A stretch of 64,000 nt of DNA, from the NCBI GenBank assembly GCA_014843695.1, contig CM026400.1:42143983-42207982 (forward strand), given 5' to 3'. Both the position numbers and the translations under genes were made by a program. The first letter of the stretch is position 1. The number at the start of each line of letters is the position of its first letter. Positions 1 to 11,772 of this stretch are shown here, piece by piece. The notes below the pieces were generated by a model. That model was not told the DNA's origin. It did not search any database and saw only the letters and a list, made by a program, of their open reading frames with translations. The stretch is from Archivesica marissinica. Lineage: Eukaryota > Mollusca > Bivalvia > Venerida > Vesicomyidae.

Positions 1-512
1 GCGACTGGTTAAATTATAATTATATACATTAATGTTAATCAATAGCGGGTAATATTGTCCGGGTAATATTGTCTGATGGCTTATTTTTCCTAGTGTTTTA
101 CATGTACATGTATTTAGAAAATCTCCATTGTTAAATTTTGTACCAAATGTGACCTCCGTAAAACCACTCTTATCCGACATCCCCTCCAAACCGGACTTGT
201 TTCCACAGCCGAATTTCCCCCTTTTATGTTCATTGTAATAAAAAAAACCTCTAATCCGGGAAAACTGGACGAAATTTCGTAACATTTTGTACAACCACAC
301 AAACAACCGAGCTAAATATGAAGAACACATGAATTTATTCAGAACAATTTTTATTCACCAGTTTGAGAACATAGAAGCATATAGTAACAGTATCACAGGG
401 CTCAGACTAGACCCAAATGTTTGGGAGAAGTGAGAAAGCGCGCGATTGCGGTTATTATCCGTGGTTATTATTTTATAAATTTCAACATAATAAGGCTAAA
501 ATAAAACAATAT
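1..512. other. Intergenic, nothing recognised
   Basis: AT-rich sequence with no credible ORF, RNA gene or repeat that I can name. It lies far downstream of the laminin gene's 3' end. Confidence 0.5.
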
Positions 513-1010
513 CAGGGTCCATTCTAGAGAGTGGTGTGTGCGAAATAGTCGCCCTAGGGACCCTGACTACGTCCTCTGTTGCATGGATATGAGTGCAAGA
601 CTTTATTGTCTAGTGGCATGTCGATCACAGCATTATAGTATACATGTGACATTGCACATGTAACAAGATATTCTTCTGTCAGGGTCCATTCTAGAGAGTG
701 ATGTGTGCGAAATAGTCGCCCTAGGGACCCTGACTACGTCCTCTGTTGCATGGATATGAGTGCAAGACTTTATTGTCTAGTGGCATGTCGATCACAGCAT
801 TATAGTATACATGTGACATTGCACATGTAACAAGATATTCTTCTGTCAGGGTCCATTCTAGAGAGTGATGTGTGCGAAATAGTCGCCCTAGGGACCCTGA
901 CTACGTCCTCTGTTGCATGGATATGAGTGCAAGACTTTATTGTCTAGTGGCATGTCGATCACAGCATTATAGTATACATGTGACATTGCACATGTAACAA
1001 GGTATTCTCG
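513..1010. repeat. 167-bp tandem repeat, three copies
   Basis: Three near-identical units begin at 513, 680 and 847. Each starts CAGGGTCCATTCTAGAGAG, and about 40 bases later carries GGGACCCTGA, an inverted match to the start, so each unit can form a short hairpin. Only a few substitutions separate the copies (e.g. GTGGTGTG in copy 1 against GTGATGTG in copies 2 and 3), which implies recent triplication. The third copy decays after about 1003. No coding capacity. Confidence 0.9.
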
Positions 1011-1739
1011 TCACATAACTGTAGTAGAAATGGTAAATATATATATATACAGTCTTAGACATCTTAGAAGGATAAATACACCGGGTATTATATCCACCCG
1101 GTCTACCCCCGACTGGCACAAATTCCTGTGTGAGCGGAGATATGAAAATGAACACATACCGAGATTACAGCAGCCCTCATAGCCCTATAACATCTAGTTA
1201 TAATAATTATGATAGGTAAAATCACCACTTTTAGATGATGTACAGTGTATTTTAACCACCTTAGAAACCTATGCGGCGGCGACTTAAAATATATTTAACA
1301 GAACAGTCAGTCTGCATTTAATTTGTTACAACCATGTAATCACAGTTAATCCCTTGTTCCACGGGCATGTCGATCATTACTGATTGGATAACAATTGATG
1401 ATTTAACATATTTGATGCCTCAAGGGTTTCAACTGGAACAATGGAATATGCGAGTCATACGTGACCTATATAAACATATATTTTAACATTGGTGAATTAG
1501 TGTTTCCCCCTAAAGTAATCGGCTAAGGGATTATACTCGTGTACAGAAACCTAGATTAGATGTATGGAAATCGTGATAACGCAGTTCTGAGGTTCGCCTA
1601 TAAAAACGATGAAGATATACAGAATGGCTTGTGCCAAATTAAATGTGTATTTGCATTATCTCGATGTACCCTTTGATCACCGCACACAGGAGTGCATATT
1701 CGTGTTGAATAATGTTTTTAAATGACGCAATCACTGTGG
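1011..1739. other. Intergenic, nothing recognised
   Basis: No supported gene. There is a short TATATATATATA run near 1038 and a small inverted repeat, CCGGGTATTATATCCACCCGG-like, near 1081-1101. Confidence 0.45.
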
Positions 1740-1890
1740 CAGATTTGGAATTGATGGGTCCTGGGTTCGATACACATGTAGCAACACGTATGTAGTGTCC
1801 TTGAGCAACTCAAGGCACCTCACACACATTTCTTAGTATTGGTTAACCGCTTATTGGATAAGCATGACTAGGGAAGTCATGAGGTGGTTG
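1740..1890 (+). mobile_element. SINE fragment (tRNA-headed family V)
   Basis: Contains a box-B-like GGGTTCGAT followed by a body (GTAGTGTCCTTGAGCAACTC, then GGCACCTCACACACATTTCT and TTGGTTAACC) that matches the reverse strand of 2350-2600. The box-A region is degraded. It is a decayed copy of the same SINE family. Confidence 0.6.
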
Positions 1891-2349
1891 ACATTGTGTA
1901 AACAGGTAAATACATGATCAAGATTAATCAGTAAATTATTGAATTTAATTATGTATTCTGTCCGAAAACAATGCATGTTTCAGATCAACAAATCTGCATA
2001 TATAACGTCTTTGTATCCATCTGTTGATGTTTGTAATTAAAAGTACATATTGTAAACTAATTCGAATGTTCAGATTGTTATCATAAACACTTTTTAGCTT
2101 CACAAAATACCGATTTTCTTTCACTTGTTTTTGGCGCAGACTTGTGTTGTGCCCGGATGGGGTACCCTGTGAATTTACTGCATCGTGAGAATTATATTTC
2201 GGTTAAGTGCCAACAAATCATTTCCTGACCTATTCATTAGTCTATATGTAATCATTCCATAACTCTTAACCAAACTTAATTTTCATTACTTTCTTATATT
2301 TATGCTTTTAACTACTCATATTTTAACTTGTTTCGCGCAACATATTTAC
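1891..2349. other. Intergenic, nothing recognised
   Basis: AT-rich sequence without supported features. Confidence 0.45.
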
Positions 2350-2600
2350 ATCTCTGCGAGGGGTTTGACATTAGAGGTAGATAGATGTATGTATGTTCCA
2401 TTAATGTCAAACCCCTTGCGGGGAAGTAGACATGTTTTCCTGGGCAAGCTTAGCCGACCTAAGTGGTTAACCAGTACTAAGCAATGTGTGTGAGATGCCT
2501 TGCTCAATGACACTACATACATGGCCTGACCGAGTATCGAACCCGGGACCGATCGATTACAAATCCGACACTCTACCACTGGACCACGGATGCCACACAT
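2350..2600 (-). mobile_element. tRNA-derived SINE (family V)
   Basis: Read on the minus strand, it starts with a tRNA-like head: box A in TGGTCCAGTGGTAGAGTG and box B in CCCGGGTTCGATACTCGG. The body follows (GTGTCATTGAGCAAGGCATC, then CAGTACTGGTTAACCACTT-like sequence). The 3' part holds an inverted repeat (GAGGGGTTTGACATTA against TAATGTCAAACCCC). The tail motif recurs near 55428-55500. It is a retroposon, not a functional tRNA: there is no good acceptor stem and a SINE body is attached. Confidence 0.75.
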
Positions 2601-2639
2601 AGATATATAGTATTACTATATTGCAAGTTTGAACACCAC

Positions 2640-2735
2640 CAGAAACAAGGTGGTTGGATCACATTGCCTTTTCTCTCTCCCTCACAGTGATGAATTGCAC
2701 CAGGAACGAGGTCTCAAGTACTGAACGAACTAATG
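2640..2735 (+). mobile_element. SINE fragment (family III body)
   Basis: CATTGCCTTTTCTCTCTCCCTC and the following GATGAATTGCACCAGGAACGAGGTCTC match the body of the better copy at 6815-7065. The head and tail are missing here. A tail-like stretch (AAATCAAGCTGAAATAAATT, then TGTATAAAC) appears beyond the minisatellite at 5963-6000, so the array may have grown inside or beside this SINE. Confidence 0.55.
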
Positions 2736-2876
2736 ATAGCCATTTACTAATGTTGGCAAAACTGTGGCTCAAACCATTTGTTTTTTTAATGCAATAACAT
2801 TTGATTAAACTTAAACTAAAGATCTTGAGTTTCAATCCAAATGCACAGACTATGCTCCCACATGTGTATGTAGATA

Positions 2877-5800
2877 CATCCATGTAGTGTGGACACATCC
2901 ATATAGTGTGGACACATCCATATAGTGTGGACACATCTATGTAGTGTAGACACATCCATGTAGTGTGGACACATCCATGTAGTGTGGACACATCCATGTA
3001 GTGTGGACACATCCATGTAGTGTGGACACATCCATGTACTGTGGACACATCCATATAGTGTGGACACATCCATATAGTGTGGACACATCCAAGTAGTGTG
3101 TGTAGGTACATCCATATAGTGTGGACACATCCATATAGTGTGGACACATCCATGTAGTGTGGACACATCCATGTAGTGTGGACACATCCATATAGTGTGG
3201 ACACATCCATGTAGTGTGGACACATCCATATAGTGTGGACACATCCATATAGTGTGTGTAGGTACATCCATATAGTGTGGACACATCCATATAGTGTGGA
3301 CACCTCCATATAGTGTGGACACATCCATATAGTGTGGAAACATCCATGTAGTGTGTGTTGGTACATCCATATAGTGTGGACACATCCATATAGTGTGGAC
3401 ACATCCATGTAGTGTGGACACATCCATATAGTGTGGACACATCCATATAGTGTGGACACATCCATATAGTGTGTGTAGGTACATCCATATAGTGTGGACA
3501 CATCCATATAGTGTGGACACCTCCATATAGTGTGGACACATCCATATAGTGTGGAAACATCCATGTAGTGTGTGTTGGTACATCCATATAGTGTGGACAC
3601 ATCCATATAGTGTGGACACATCCATGTAGTGTGGACACATCCATATAGTGTGGACACATCCATGTAGTGTGGACACATCCATATAGTGTGTAGGTACATC
3701 CATATAGTGTGGACACATCCATATAGTGTGGACACATCCATGTAGTGTGGACACATCCATATAGTGTGGACACATCCATATAGTGTGGACACATCCATGT
3801 AGTGTGGACACATCCATAGTGTGGACACATCCATGTAGTGTGGACACATCCATATAGTGTAGACACATCCATGTAGTGTGGACACATCCATAGTGTGGAC
3901 ACATCCATGTAGTGTGGACACATCCATATAGTGTGGACACATCCATGTAGTGTGGACACATCCATATAGTGTGGACACATCCATATAGTGTGGACACATC
4001 CATATAGTGTAGACACATCCATGTAGTGTGGACACATCCATATAGTGTGGACACATCCATATAGTGTGGAAACATCCATGTAGTGTGTGTAGGTACATCC
4101 ATATAGTGTGGACACATCCATATAGTGTGGACACATCCATATAGTGTGGACACATCCATGTACTGTGGACACATCCATATAGTGTGGACACATCCATATA
4201 GTGTGGACACGTCCATGTAGTGTGTGTAGGTACATCCATATAGTGTGGGCACATCCATATAGTGTGGACACATCCATGTAGTGTGGACACATCCATATAG
4301 TGTGGACACATCCATATAGTGTGGACACATCCATGTAGTGTAGACACATCCATATAGTGTGGACACATCCATGTAGTGTGGACACATCCATGTAGTGTGG
4401 ACACATCCATGTAGTGTGGACACATCCATTAGTGTGGACACATCCATGTAGTGTGGACACATCCATATATTGTGGACACATCCATATAGTGTGGACACAT
4501 TCATATAGTGTGGACACATCCATGTAGTGTGGACACATCCATATAGTGTGGACACATCCATGTAGTGTGTGTGTAGGTACATCCATATAGTGTGGACACA
4601 TCCATATAGTGTGGACACATCCATGTAGTGTGGACACATCCATGTAGTGTGGACACATCCATATAGTGTGGACACATCCATGTAGTGTGGACACATCCAT
4701 ATAGTGTGGACACATCCATATAGTGTGGACACATCCATATAGTGTGGACACATCCATGTAGTGTGGACACATCCATATAGTGTGGACACATCCATGTAGT
4801 GTGGACACATCCATAGTGTGGACACATCCATGTAGTGTGGACACATTCATATAGTGTGGACACATCCATATAGTGTGGACACATCCATGTAGTGTGGACA
4901 CATCCATAGTGAGGACACATCCATGTAGTGTGGACACATCCATATAGTGTGGACACATCCATGTAGTGTGGACACATCCATATAGTGTGGACACATCCAT
5001 ATAGTGTAGACACATCCATGTAGTGTGGACACATCCATATAGTGTGGACACATCCATATAGTGTGGACACATCCATGTAGTGTGTGTAGGTACATCCATG
5101 TAGTGTGTGTAGGTACATCCATATAGTGTGGACACATCCATATAGTGTGGACACCTCCATATAGTGTGGACACATCCATATAGTGTGGATACATCCATAT
5201 AGTGTAGATACATCCATATAGTGTGGACACATCCATATAGTGTAGATACATCCATATAGTGTAGATACATCCATATAGTGTAGATACATCCATATAGTGT
5301 AGATACATCCATATAGTGTGGACACATCCATATAGTGTGGACACATCCATATAGTGTGGACACATCCATATAGTGTGGACACATCCATGTAGTGTGTGTA
5401 GGTACATCCATATAGTGTGGACACATCCATATAGTGTGGACACCTCCATATAGTGTGGACACATCCATATAGTGTGGAAACATCCATGTAGTGTGTGTTG
5501 GTACATCCATATAGTGTGGACACATCCATATAGTGTGGACACATCCATGTAGTGTGGACACATCCATATAGTGTGGACACATCCATATAGTGTGGACACA
5601 TCCATATAGTGTGGACACATCCATATAGTGTGGACACATCCATGTAGTGTGGACACATCCATATAGTGTAGACACATCCATGTAGTGTGGACACATCCAT
5701 ATAGTGTGGACACATCCATATAGTGTGGACACATCCATATAGTGTGGACACATCCATATAGTGTGGACACATCCATATAGTGTGGACACATCCATATAGT

Positions 5801-5963
5801 GTGGACACATCCATGTAGTGTGGACACATCCATATAGTGTGGACACATCCATGTAGTGTGGACACATCCATGTAGTGTGGACACATCCATATAGTGTAGA
5901 CACATCCATATAGTGTGGACACATCCATGTAGTGTGGACACATCCATATAGTGTGGACACTAA
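2877..5963. repeat. 19-bp minisatellite (TGTGGACACATCCATATAG), ~160 units
   Basis: A tandem array of a 19-bp unit with two main variants (CCATATAG and CCATGTAG). Occasional units are longer, carrying GTGTGTGTAGGTACATCC. Because 19 is not a multiple of 3 and the unit has no stop in the minus-strand reading, all three minus frames stay open for hundreds of codons as a repeating MDVSTLYGCVHTIWMCPHY pattern. There is no promoter, splice or non-repeat coding sequence to suggest a gene. Longer blocks of 100-200 bp recur (e.g. the block with GGAAACATCCATGTAGTGTG at about 3340, 3550, 4070 and 5480), showing higher-order duplication. Confidence 0.95.
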
Positions 5964-6039
5964 ATCAAGCTGAAATAAATTTGTATAAACTAAGCGTAAC
6001 AATGTTTCTGAGAATGCAACATCACAGGAGCTTGATAAT

Positions 6040-6341
6040 TACATCAGTTTAAGTTATGTTATTTTATGTTATATTTCGGGTTTTACGCCTGCATGAGCAC
6101 CATTTCGGGCTATATCGCCGGCGGGCAGTTTACCTAACAACACCTTTCCTGGGCAGGCTCCAACGGTTAACCAGTACTTGGGTGCACCAACCTCCGTAAG
6201 AAACTGCCAACTTTTTCATATAAATGAGACACGACCTGAGTGGGGCTCGAACCCGTGACCATCAGTGATGATAGGTTACAGTGGTATACAAGTCAGCTAC
6301 CTTAACCACTCGACCACGTAGGCGGACTACATCAGTTTAAG
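6040..6341 (-). mobile_element. tRNA-derived SINE (family I) with 14-bp target-site duplication
   Basis: The minus-strand head has box A in TGGTCGAGTGGTTAAGG and box B in CGGGTTCGAGCCCC. The body includes AGTTTCTTACGGAGGTTGGT, GCCCAGGAAAGGTGTTGTTA and GGCGTAAAACCCG. A perfect duplication, TACATCAGTTTAAG, flanks it at 6040-6053 and 6328-6341, so 6054-6327 is a clean retroposition event. Other copies lie at 10040, 12612, 38780, 41995 and 42876. Confidence 0.9.
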
Positions 6342-6814
6342 ATAAATTACATGTAGAATTATTTAAAAAAAAATGTTTTCCTTAAATATTACAACAGTGT
6401 AAATGTTGGTGGGTGGGCTAAGGTATAAAAACAATATATATATTTGGCTTAAACATATTTATTTGTCATAATTTACAAACACAGATACATATTCTACACA
6501 TATATAATACAATGATAAGTGGATTGAAATGAAAGCCTATATGCTTATGTGTTTTATATATTTGTCGAGACCTTGAATGCTTGTGGTAAAACTGACATTC
6601 ACTTGTAGAAATTCTTACACTTTGAAATAAGCTACAACATATTTGTACCGAGCTGTAGAATTGAGTTGTATGGCATTATCACGTTATTGTCACATGGCCT
6701 TCCTAAACGGCTGATGAAAATCCCCACTTTACCAAATAGGACATATCAAATAGTAAGTGTGAGCTACTTGAACAAATCACATGTTGCCGAGAGCGATGAC
6801 AGACGACGTACAAA
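6342..6814. other. Intergenic, nothing recognised
   Basis: AT-rich, with no supported coding or RNA feature. Confidence 0.45.
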
Positions 6815-7065
6815 ATCAGGCCGTGATAGCGCAGTGGTAGAACGTTCGCTTCAGGTGCGAACGGCACAGAGTTCGCGCACCACTATGGAGCCGTTACGAT
6901 TGTACCCTTAGGCATGCATGGTATTTAAATTTCCACATGCCTCTTCTCTCTCTCCCTCGTGGCGATGGATTCCATCAGGAATGAGATCTCGAGAGTGATT
7001 AATACAAGTTGTAAGAACTTGTTTCGCAATCAAGCTAAAATAAATTTGTATAAATTAAAAACAGG
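6815..7065 (+). mobile_element. tRNA-derived SINE (family III)
   Basis: The head GTGATAGCGCAGTGGTAGAA resembles box A and AGTTCGCGCACC is a degraded box B. The body has GAGCCGTTACGATTGTACCC and CTCTCTCTCCCTCGTGGCGA, then GAGATCTCGAGAGTGATTAA. The tail is CGCAATCAAGCTAAAATAAA. Related copies lie at 2640, 40278 (+) and 40470 (-). Confidence 0.75.
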
Positions 7066-7504
7066 TTGATTTGACGATACATAGAATGTGGCCTTCTGCA
7101 GAGTTTATCCCTATACGACCTAGGCTCCAAGCAAATACACATGTGCTGGTGTATACTATATATGCAAAGGCACATACTATGCACTGTATAAGAATTTATA
7201 AGTCTAATACCTCTACAAGAAAATGTCAATTTAAATTTCAAGCTAGGTTTATAATTTCACTTTGTGCATGGCATCAAAACTCAAGCGCTGATGACAAAAC
7301 ACTATTCTATGCCACTTGATGTTTGTTTATTTTTGGTGTCTGAAGTTGAACGAACAGCTCAGGCGATATGGCAACTCTCCAGCTATTATTGGTGGAGGAA
7401 GACCCCGGGATTCCACTCTTATTTCGACTGGGTAGAACCACAAATCTGCCAGACGGATAGCTTCCACACATGAAAGAATTCAACACCCTCAGTGGGATTC
7501 AAAC

Positions 7505-8401
7505 CTACAGCGGTGAGGGGTACTAACCTACAGCGGTGAGGGGTACTAACCTACAGCGGTGAGGGGTACTAACCTACAGCGGTGAGGGGTACTAACCTAC
7601 AGCGGTGAGGGGTACTAACCTACAGCGGTGAGGGGTACTAACCTACAGCGGTGAGGGGTACTAACCTACAGCGGTGAGGGGTACTAACCTACAGCGGTGA
7701 GGGGTACTAACCTACAGCGGTGAGGGGTACTAACCTACAGCGGTGAGGGGTACTAACCTACAGCGGTGAGGGGTACTAACCTACAGCGGTGAGGGGTACT
7801 AACCTACAGCGGTGAGGGGTACTAACCTACAGCGGTGAGGGGTACTAACCTACAGCGGTGAGGGGTACTAACCTACAGCGGTGAGGGGTACTAACCTACA
7901 GCGGTGAGGGGTACTAACCTACAGCGGTGAGGGGTACTAACCTACAGCGGTGAGGGGTACTAACCTACAGCGGTGAGGGGTACTAACCTACAGCGGTGAG
8001 GGGTACTAACCTACAGCGGTGAGGGGTACTAACCTACAGCGGTGAGGGGTACTAACCTACAGCGGTGAGGGGTACTAACCTACAGCGGTGAGGGGTACTA
8101 ACCTACAGCGGTGAGGGGTACTAACCTACAGCGGTGAGGGGTACTAACCTACAGCGGTGAGGGGTACTAACCTACAGCGGTGAGGGGTACTAACCTACAG
8201 CGGTGAGGGGTACTAACCTACAGCGGTGAGGGGTACTAACCTACAGCGGTGAGGGGTACTAACCTACAGCGGTGAGGGGTACTAACCTACAGCGGTGAGG
8301 GGTACTAACCTACAGCGGTGAGGGGTACTAACCTACAGCGGTGAGGGGTACTAACCTACAGCGGTGAGGGGTACTAACCTACAGCGGTGAGGGGTACTAA
8401 C
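7505..8401. repeat. 23-bp minisatellite, 39 identical copies
   Basis: CTACAGCGGTGAGGGGTACTAAC repeats with exact 23-bp periodicity from 7505 to 8401 (897 bp = 39 units). I see no substitution in any unit. Such uniformity indicates very recent amplification or an assembly idealisation. It shares the core CTACAGCGGTG with the adjoining 30-bp array. Confidence 0.95.
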
Positions 8402-8849
8402 CTACAGCGGTGATGGGCAAGTGATTTGTACCTACAGCGGTGTAGGGCAAGTGATTTGTACCTACAGCGGTGTAGGGCAAGTGATTTGTACCTACAGCGG
8501 TGTAGGGCAAGTGATTTGTACCTACAGCGGTGATGGGCAAGTGATTTGTACCTACAGCGGTGTAGGGCAAGTGATTTGTACCTACAGCGGTGTAGGGCAA
8601 GTGATTTGTACCTACAGCGGTGTAGGGCAAGTGATTTGTACCTACAGCGGTGTAGGGCAAGTGATTTGTACCTACAGCGGTGTAGGGCAAGTGATTTGTA
8701 CCTACAGCGGTGTAGGGCAAGTGATTTGTACCTACAGCGGTGTAGGGCAAGTGATTTGTACCTACAGCGGTGTAGGGCAAGTGATTTGTACCTACAGCGG
8801 TGTAGGGCAAGTGATTTGTACCTACAGCGGTGTAGGGCAAGTGATTTGA
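8402..8849. repeat. 30-bp minisatellite, ~15 copies
   Basis: The unit is CTACAGCGGTGTAGGGCAAG followed by TGATTTGTAC, with exact 30-bp periodicity. Two units carry GTGATGGG instead of GTGTAGGG. Because 30 is a multiple of 3, it gives a perfect 10-residue peptide repeat on both strands, but no evidence supports coding. It ends in the SINE head (GTGATTTGAAGTTGAACG). Confidence 0.95.
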
Positions 8850-8886
8850 AGTTGAACGATTCTTAACCACTTGGCCACGGAAGTCC

Positions 8887-9310
8887 CTTATGCCCGCTTG
8901 ATATTGCAATGATTAAAACTAGAAATCGAGAAATACACATCGTTCTGTCCTACAAATAATTGAATACCTTACAGAATAAATCAACATTTATTATTTCTAA
9001 AATAGTTACGGCGTTTTACATTTAACTACAAAATGTTCTATAAAAGTTACAAAGCATATCAATTATATAAAGAACAGGCATTCAAACTACTGACACAACA
9101 CAATACATATAGTTTGGCACTGGTATATTGTTTACAATATATATCGTCTCTTAAAAAAATACAAAATTTATGTATACAGCGGCTAGCTTCATTATTGTGT
9201 CCTAGTTAAGATTTACGACATTTGTTACATTCTAAAATTCATGGCCATCGTTGGATTGCAAGATTAACATACCCTCCCCCCAATACAAACGTAGACTTTC
9301 TCTACCCCAC
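8887..9310. other. Intergenic, nothing recognised
   Basis: AT-rich, with no supported gene or named repeat. Confidence 0.45.
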
Positions 9311-9935
9311 CCCCATAGAGGTTACCGGCAATGCTGGTGTATCTACAATGTAATTTTGACATTTTATGATGGGCGTTTCTACTTCTTCGACGACTATTGT
9401 GTCGATAGAGGTTACCGGCAATGCTGGTGTATCTACGATGTAATTTTGACATTTTATGATGAGCGTTTTTACTTCTTCGACGACTATTGTGTCGATAGAG
9501 GTTACCGGCAATGCTGGTGTATCTACGATGTAATTTTGACATTTTATGATGAGCGTTTTTACTTCTTTGACGACTATTGTGTCGATAGAGGTTACCGGCA
9601 ATGCTGGTGTATCTACGATGTAATTTTGACATTTTATGAACGTTTTTACTTCTTTGACGACTATTGTGTCGATAGAGGTTACCGGCAATGCTGGTGTATC
9701 TACGATGTAATTTTGACATTTTATGATTAGCTTTTCTACTTCTTTGACGACTATTGTGTTGATAAGAGGTTACCGGCAATGCTGGTGTATCTAAGATGAA
9801 ATTTTGACATTTTATGATGGGTGTTTCTACTTCTTCGACGACTATTGTGTCGATAGAGGTTACCGGCAATGCTGGTGTATCTACGATGAGCGTTTTTACT
9901 TCTTTGACGACTGTTGTATCGATGTTTGTGGTAAT
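9311..9935. repeat. 90-bp tandem repeat, ~7 copies
   Basis: Units begin GAGGTTACCGGCAATGCTGG at 9318, 9408, 9498, 9588, 9675, 9766 and 9856. Two units are shortened to 87 bp or shifted by one base, which breaks any shared frame. Both strands are open over much of the array simply because 90 is divisible by 3. I see no evidence of a protein-coding gene. Confidence 0.9.
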
Positions 9936-10039
9936 TTTAATGACACCCAGCAGCGTTTCGATTGTGGGAATATTGTACGTTATTGCGATTGCTACTGCCC
10001 CTCCCTGGAGTTATATGGGGCCAGTAAAATATATGGGGG

Positions 10040-10250
10040 AGAGGCGTAAGTTATATCGCCGACCGGCACCTTTCCTGGGCAGACTCCAGCAGTTAACCAG
10101 TACTTGATACACCAACCTCTGTAAGAAACTGCCAACTTTTTCATATAGAGACACGGTCTGAACGGGGCTCGAACCCGCGACCATCAGTGATGATAGGTTA
10201 CAGTGGTATACAAGTCAGCGTATGCAACAACTCGACCACGGAGGCGGACA
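10040..10250 (-). mobile_element. SINE family I, 3'-truncated
   Basis: The minus-strand head (TTGTTGCATACGCTGACTTG, box B CGGGTTCGAGCCCC) and the body GTTTCTTACAGAGGTTGGTG match the 6054-6327 element. The body stops near the GGCGATATAAC motif. Confidence 0.8.
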
Positions 10251-10339
10251 AGAAATGGTCTTCCTCAGGCAGTTTTAAACCTCCCTATTTTGGTCGAGGG
10301 ATGGAGATTGTCATATAGTATAAATGGCTAACTGTTGAA

Positions 10340-10615
10340 GGGAGATTTTCATACATAGATAGCAAAGTGATGGTAGACCAAACTTCTCCCTCGAATAGCC
10401 TTAAATCTCCCAATTTCACCTTCTTAAGGAGATTTTCATACACAATACATAGATGACAGTGTTGGTAGACCAAATTTCTCCATCGGGCAGCCTCAAATCT
10501 CCCTTATTTCACCTCCTAAGGGAGATTTTCATACACAACACACAGATGGCAGTGTTGGTAGACCAAATTTCTCCCTCAGGTAGTCTTAAATCTCCCTATT
10601 TCACCCTCCTAACTT
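10340..10615. repeat. ~91-bp tandem repeat, three copies
   Basis: Units begin GGAGATTTTCATACA at about 10340, 10433 and 10522. Each continues through GGTAGACCAAATTTCTCCCT and TTAAATCTCCC to a CCTCCTAA end. They diverge by roughly 10%. A decayed half unit precedes them at about 10303. Confidence 0.8.
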
Positions 10616-11772
10616 CCCTCTATTTTGGATGTCTAACTTATTAAACTCTGCAAGAACTTTCAAACTTAACTAGAACACGTGTGCAAAGCATTTTTCTCAT
10701 ACTTGCATAGTTAATTTACTTATTTTTAAAATAAAATGTATAAATTATTGATCATAAAAAGTCCACCAATAGGAGATTCACAAGCATATAACGATCCTAA
10801 GTTGAAAAATAGAAATATTTATAAACCGTATCAAATCACAGTGAAGCTATTGCATAGTTAAAATGAACTCGACTAAACAGTCTTTTAAGTCTTATATAAA
10901 GCATAAAATGTGTCTATCAGACATGGGCGACACAACTTTCTGCAGCGTATCACATCAAAAATTTGAAAAAAAATAGCAATGGGAAGTAACTCTGGCAGAA
11001 ATGGTCACATCAAATCAATCCCTCCTTTATGAATATCTGTGAAACGTTTTGATATGCAAGAATTGGACACAAAAATGCATTGTATATATGGAGCGTTGCT
11101 ACAAAATGCATTGTATATGGCGCGTTACTACAAAATAAGGCAGTTTTCACCGAGAGTATGAAACGTACATTCTGGTACACAACCCCGAATGTTTTTCCAA
11201 GACAAAATCATCAAAAACTCATTAAAATGACATGCGAAACAATGTCATTCTGACTTCCTCAATTTGACGATGTTTAAAGCGACACTACATCAATGAAAAT
11301 GTAAATTTCAGCAGAATATAATTTCCTATTATATGGTATAATTTTTCTCCAAATATTTGCCTCAAAAACTGAGTATTTAAACTAATCAACAAACGTCGTA
11401 TACACGGTTTGTTTACATAACAAAATAATGCAAATAGGGTCGACATCCATGCGGAATACCAGTGTATCTTGAATAACACGATTTATGGTACAGATTTACC
11501 GTTATATCTCACATTTGTGCCTATTTATTTGTAGACTAATCCGAGTTGTTAAACTATCTCTAACTGACATTATCATTGTTAGATTCAATGTTAGTGTACG
11601 AAAGTATTTGGAAGAATTTGTAGTAGCAATGAATGAATGAATGGTGTTTTACGGCGCATCGACATCTACGGTCATGTAGCGCGCATTAAAGTTATGTTTA
11701 TTGTCGAGTGTATGAAATAAAATTCTATATAAGTAGTAGTAGCAATGCATTTATACGTTAAAAATGCAGCTT
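10616..11772. other. Intergenic, one repeat fragment only
   Basis: No supported gene. At 11628-11690, GAATGAATGAATGGTGTTTT followed by ACGGCGCATCGACATCTACG resembles a dispersed element that I associate with mollusc genomes. The short motif AAAATGCATTGTATAT is repeated at about 11072 and 11104. Confidence 0.45.

Larger units (their letters stand above)
7335..8886 (-). mobile_element. tRNA-derived SINE (family IV) disrupted by an internal tandem expansion
   Basis: On the minus strand the head at 8886-8850 contains TGGCCAAGTGGTTAAGAATC (box A). The box-B-like TAGGTTTGAATCCCACTG and the SINE body (AATTCTTTCATGTGTGGAAG, then AAGCTATCCGTCTGGCAG) are at 7510-7335. The unexpanded relative at 42598-42833 has these two boxes in normal proximity, with one CCTACAGAGGGGGGCAAGTG-type segment between them. 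Here that segment has become two tandem arrays of about 1.3 kb, which separates box A from box B and must abolish normal internal pol III promoter geometry. Confidence 0.8.

Noticed and set aside
2659..6002. Minus-strand reading frames up to 1021 codons (MDVSTLYGCVHTIW repeats)
   Set aside because: They are translations of a 19-bp minisatellite in several frames at once; no non-repeat coding sequence, splice sites or promoter support a gene.
8397..8909. 142- to 170-codon frames of the 30-bp repeat (VICTYSGVGQ / TNHLPYTAVG)
   Set aside because: Both strands are open because the unit is 30 bp; the array sits inside a SINE.
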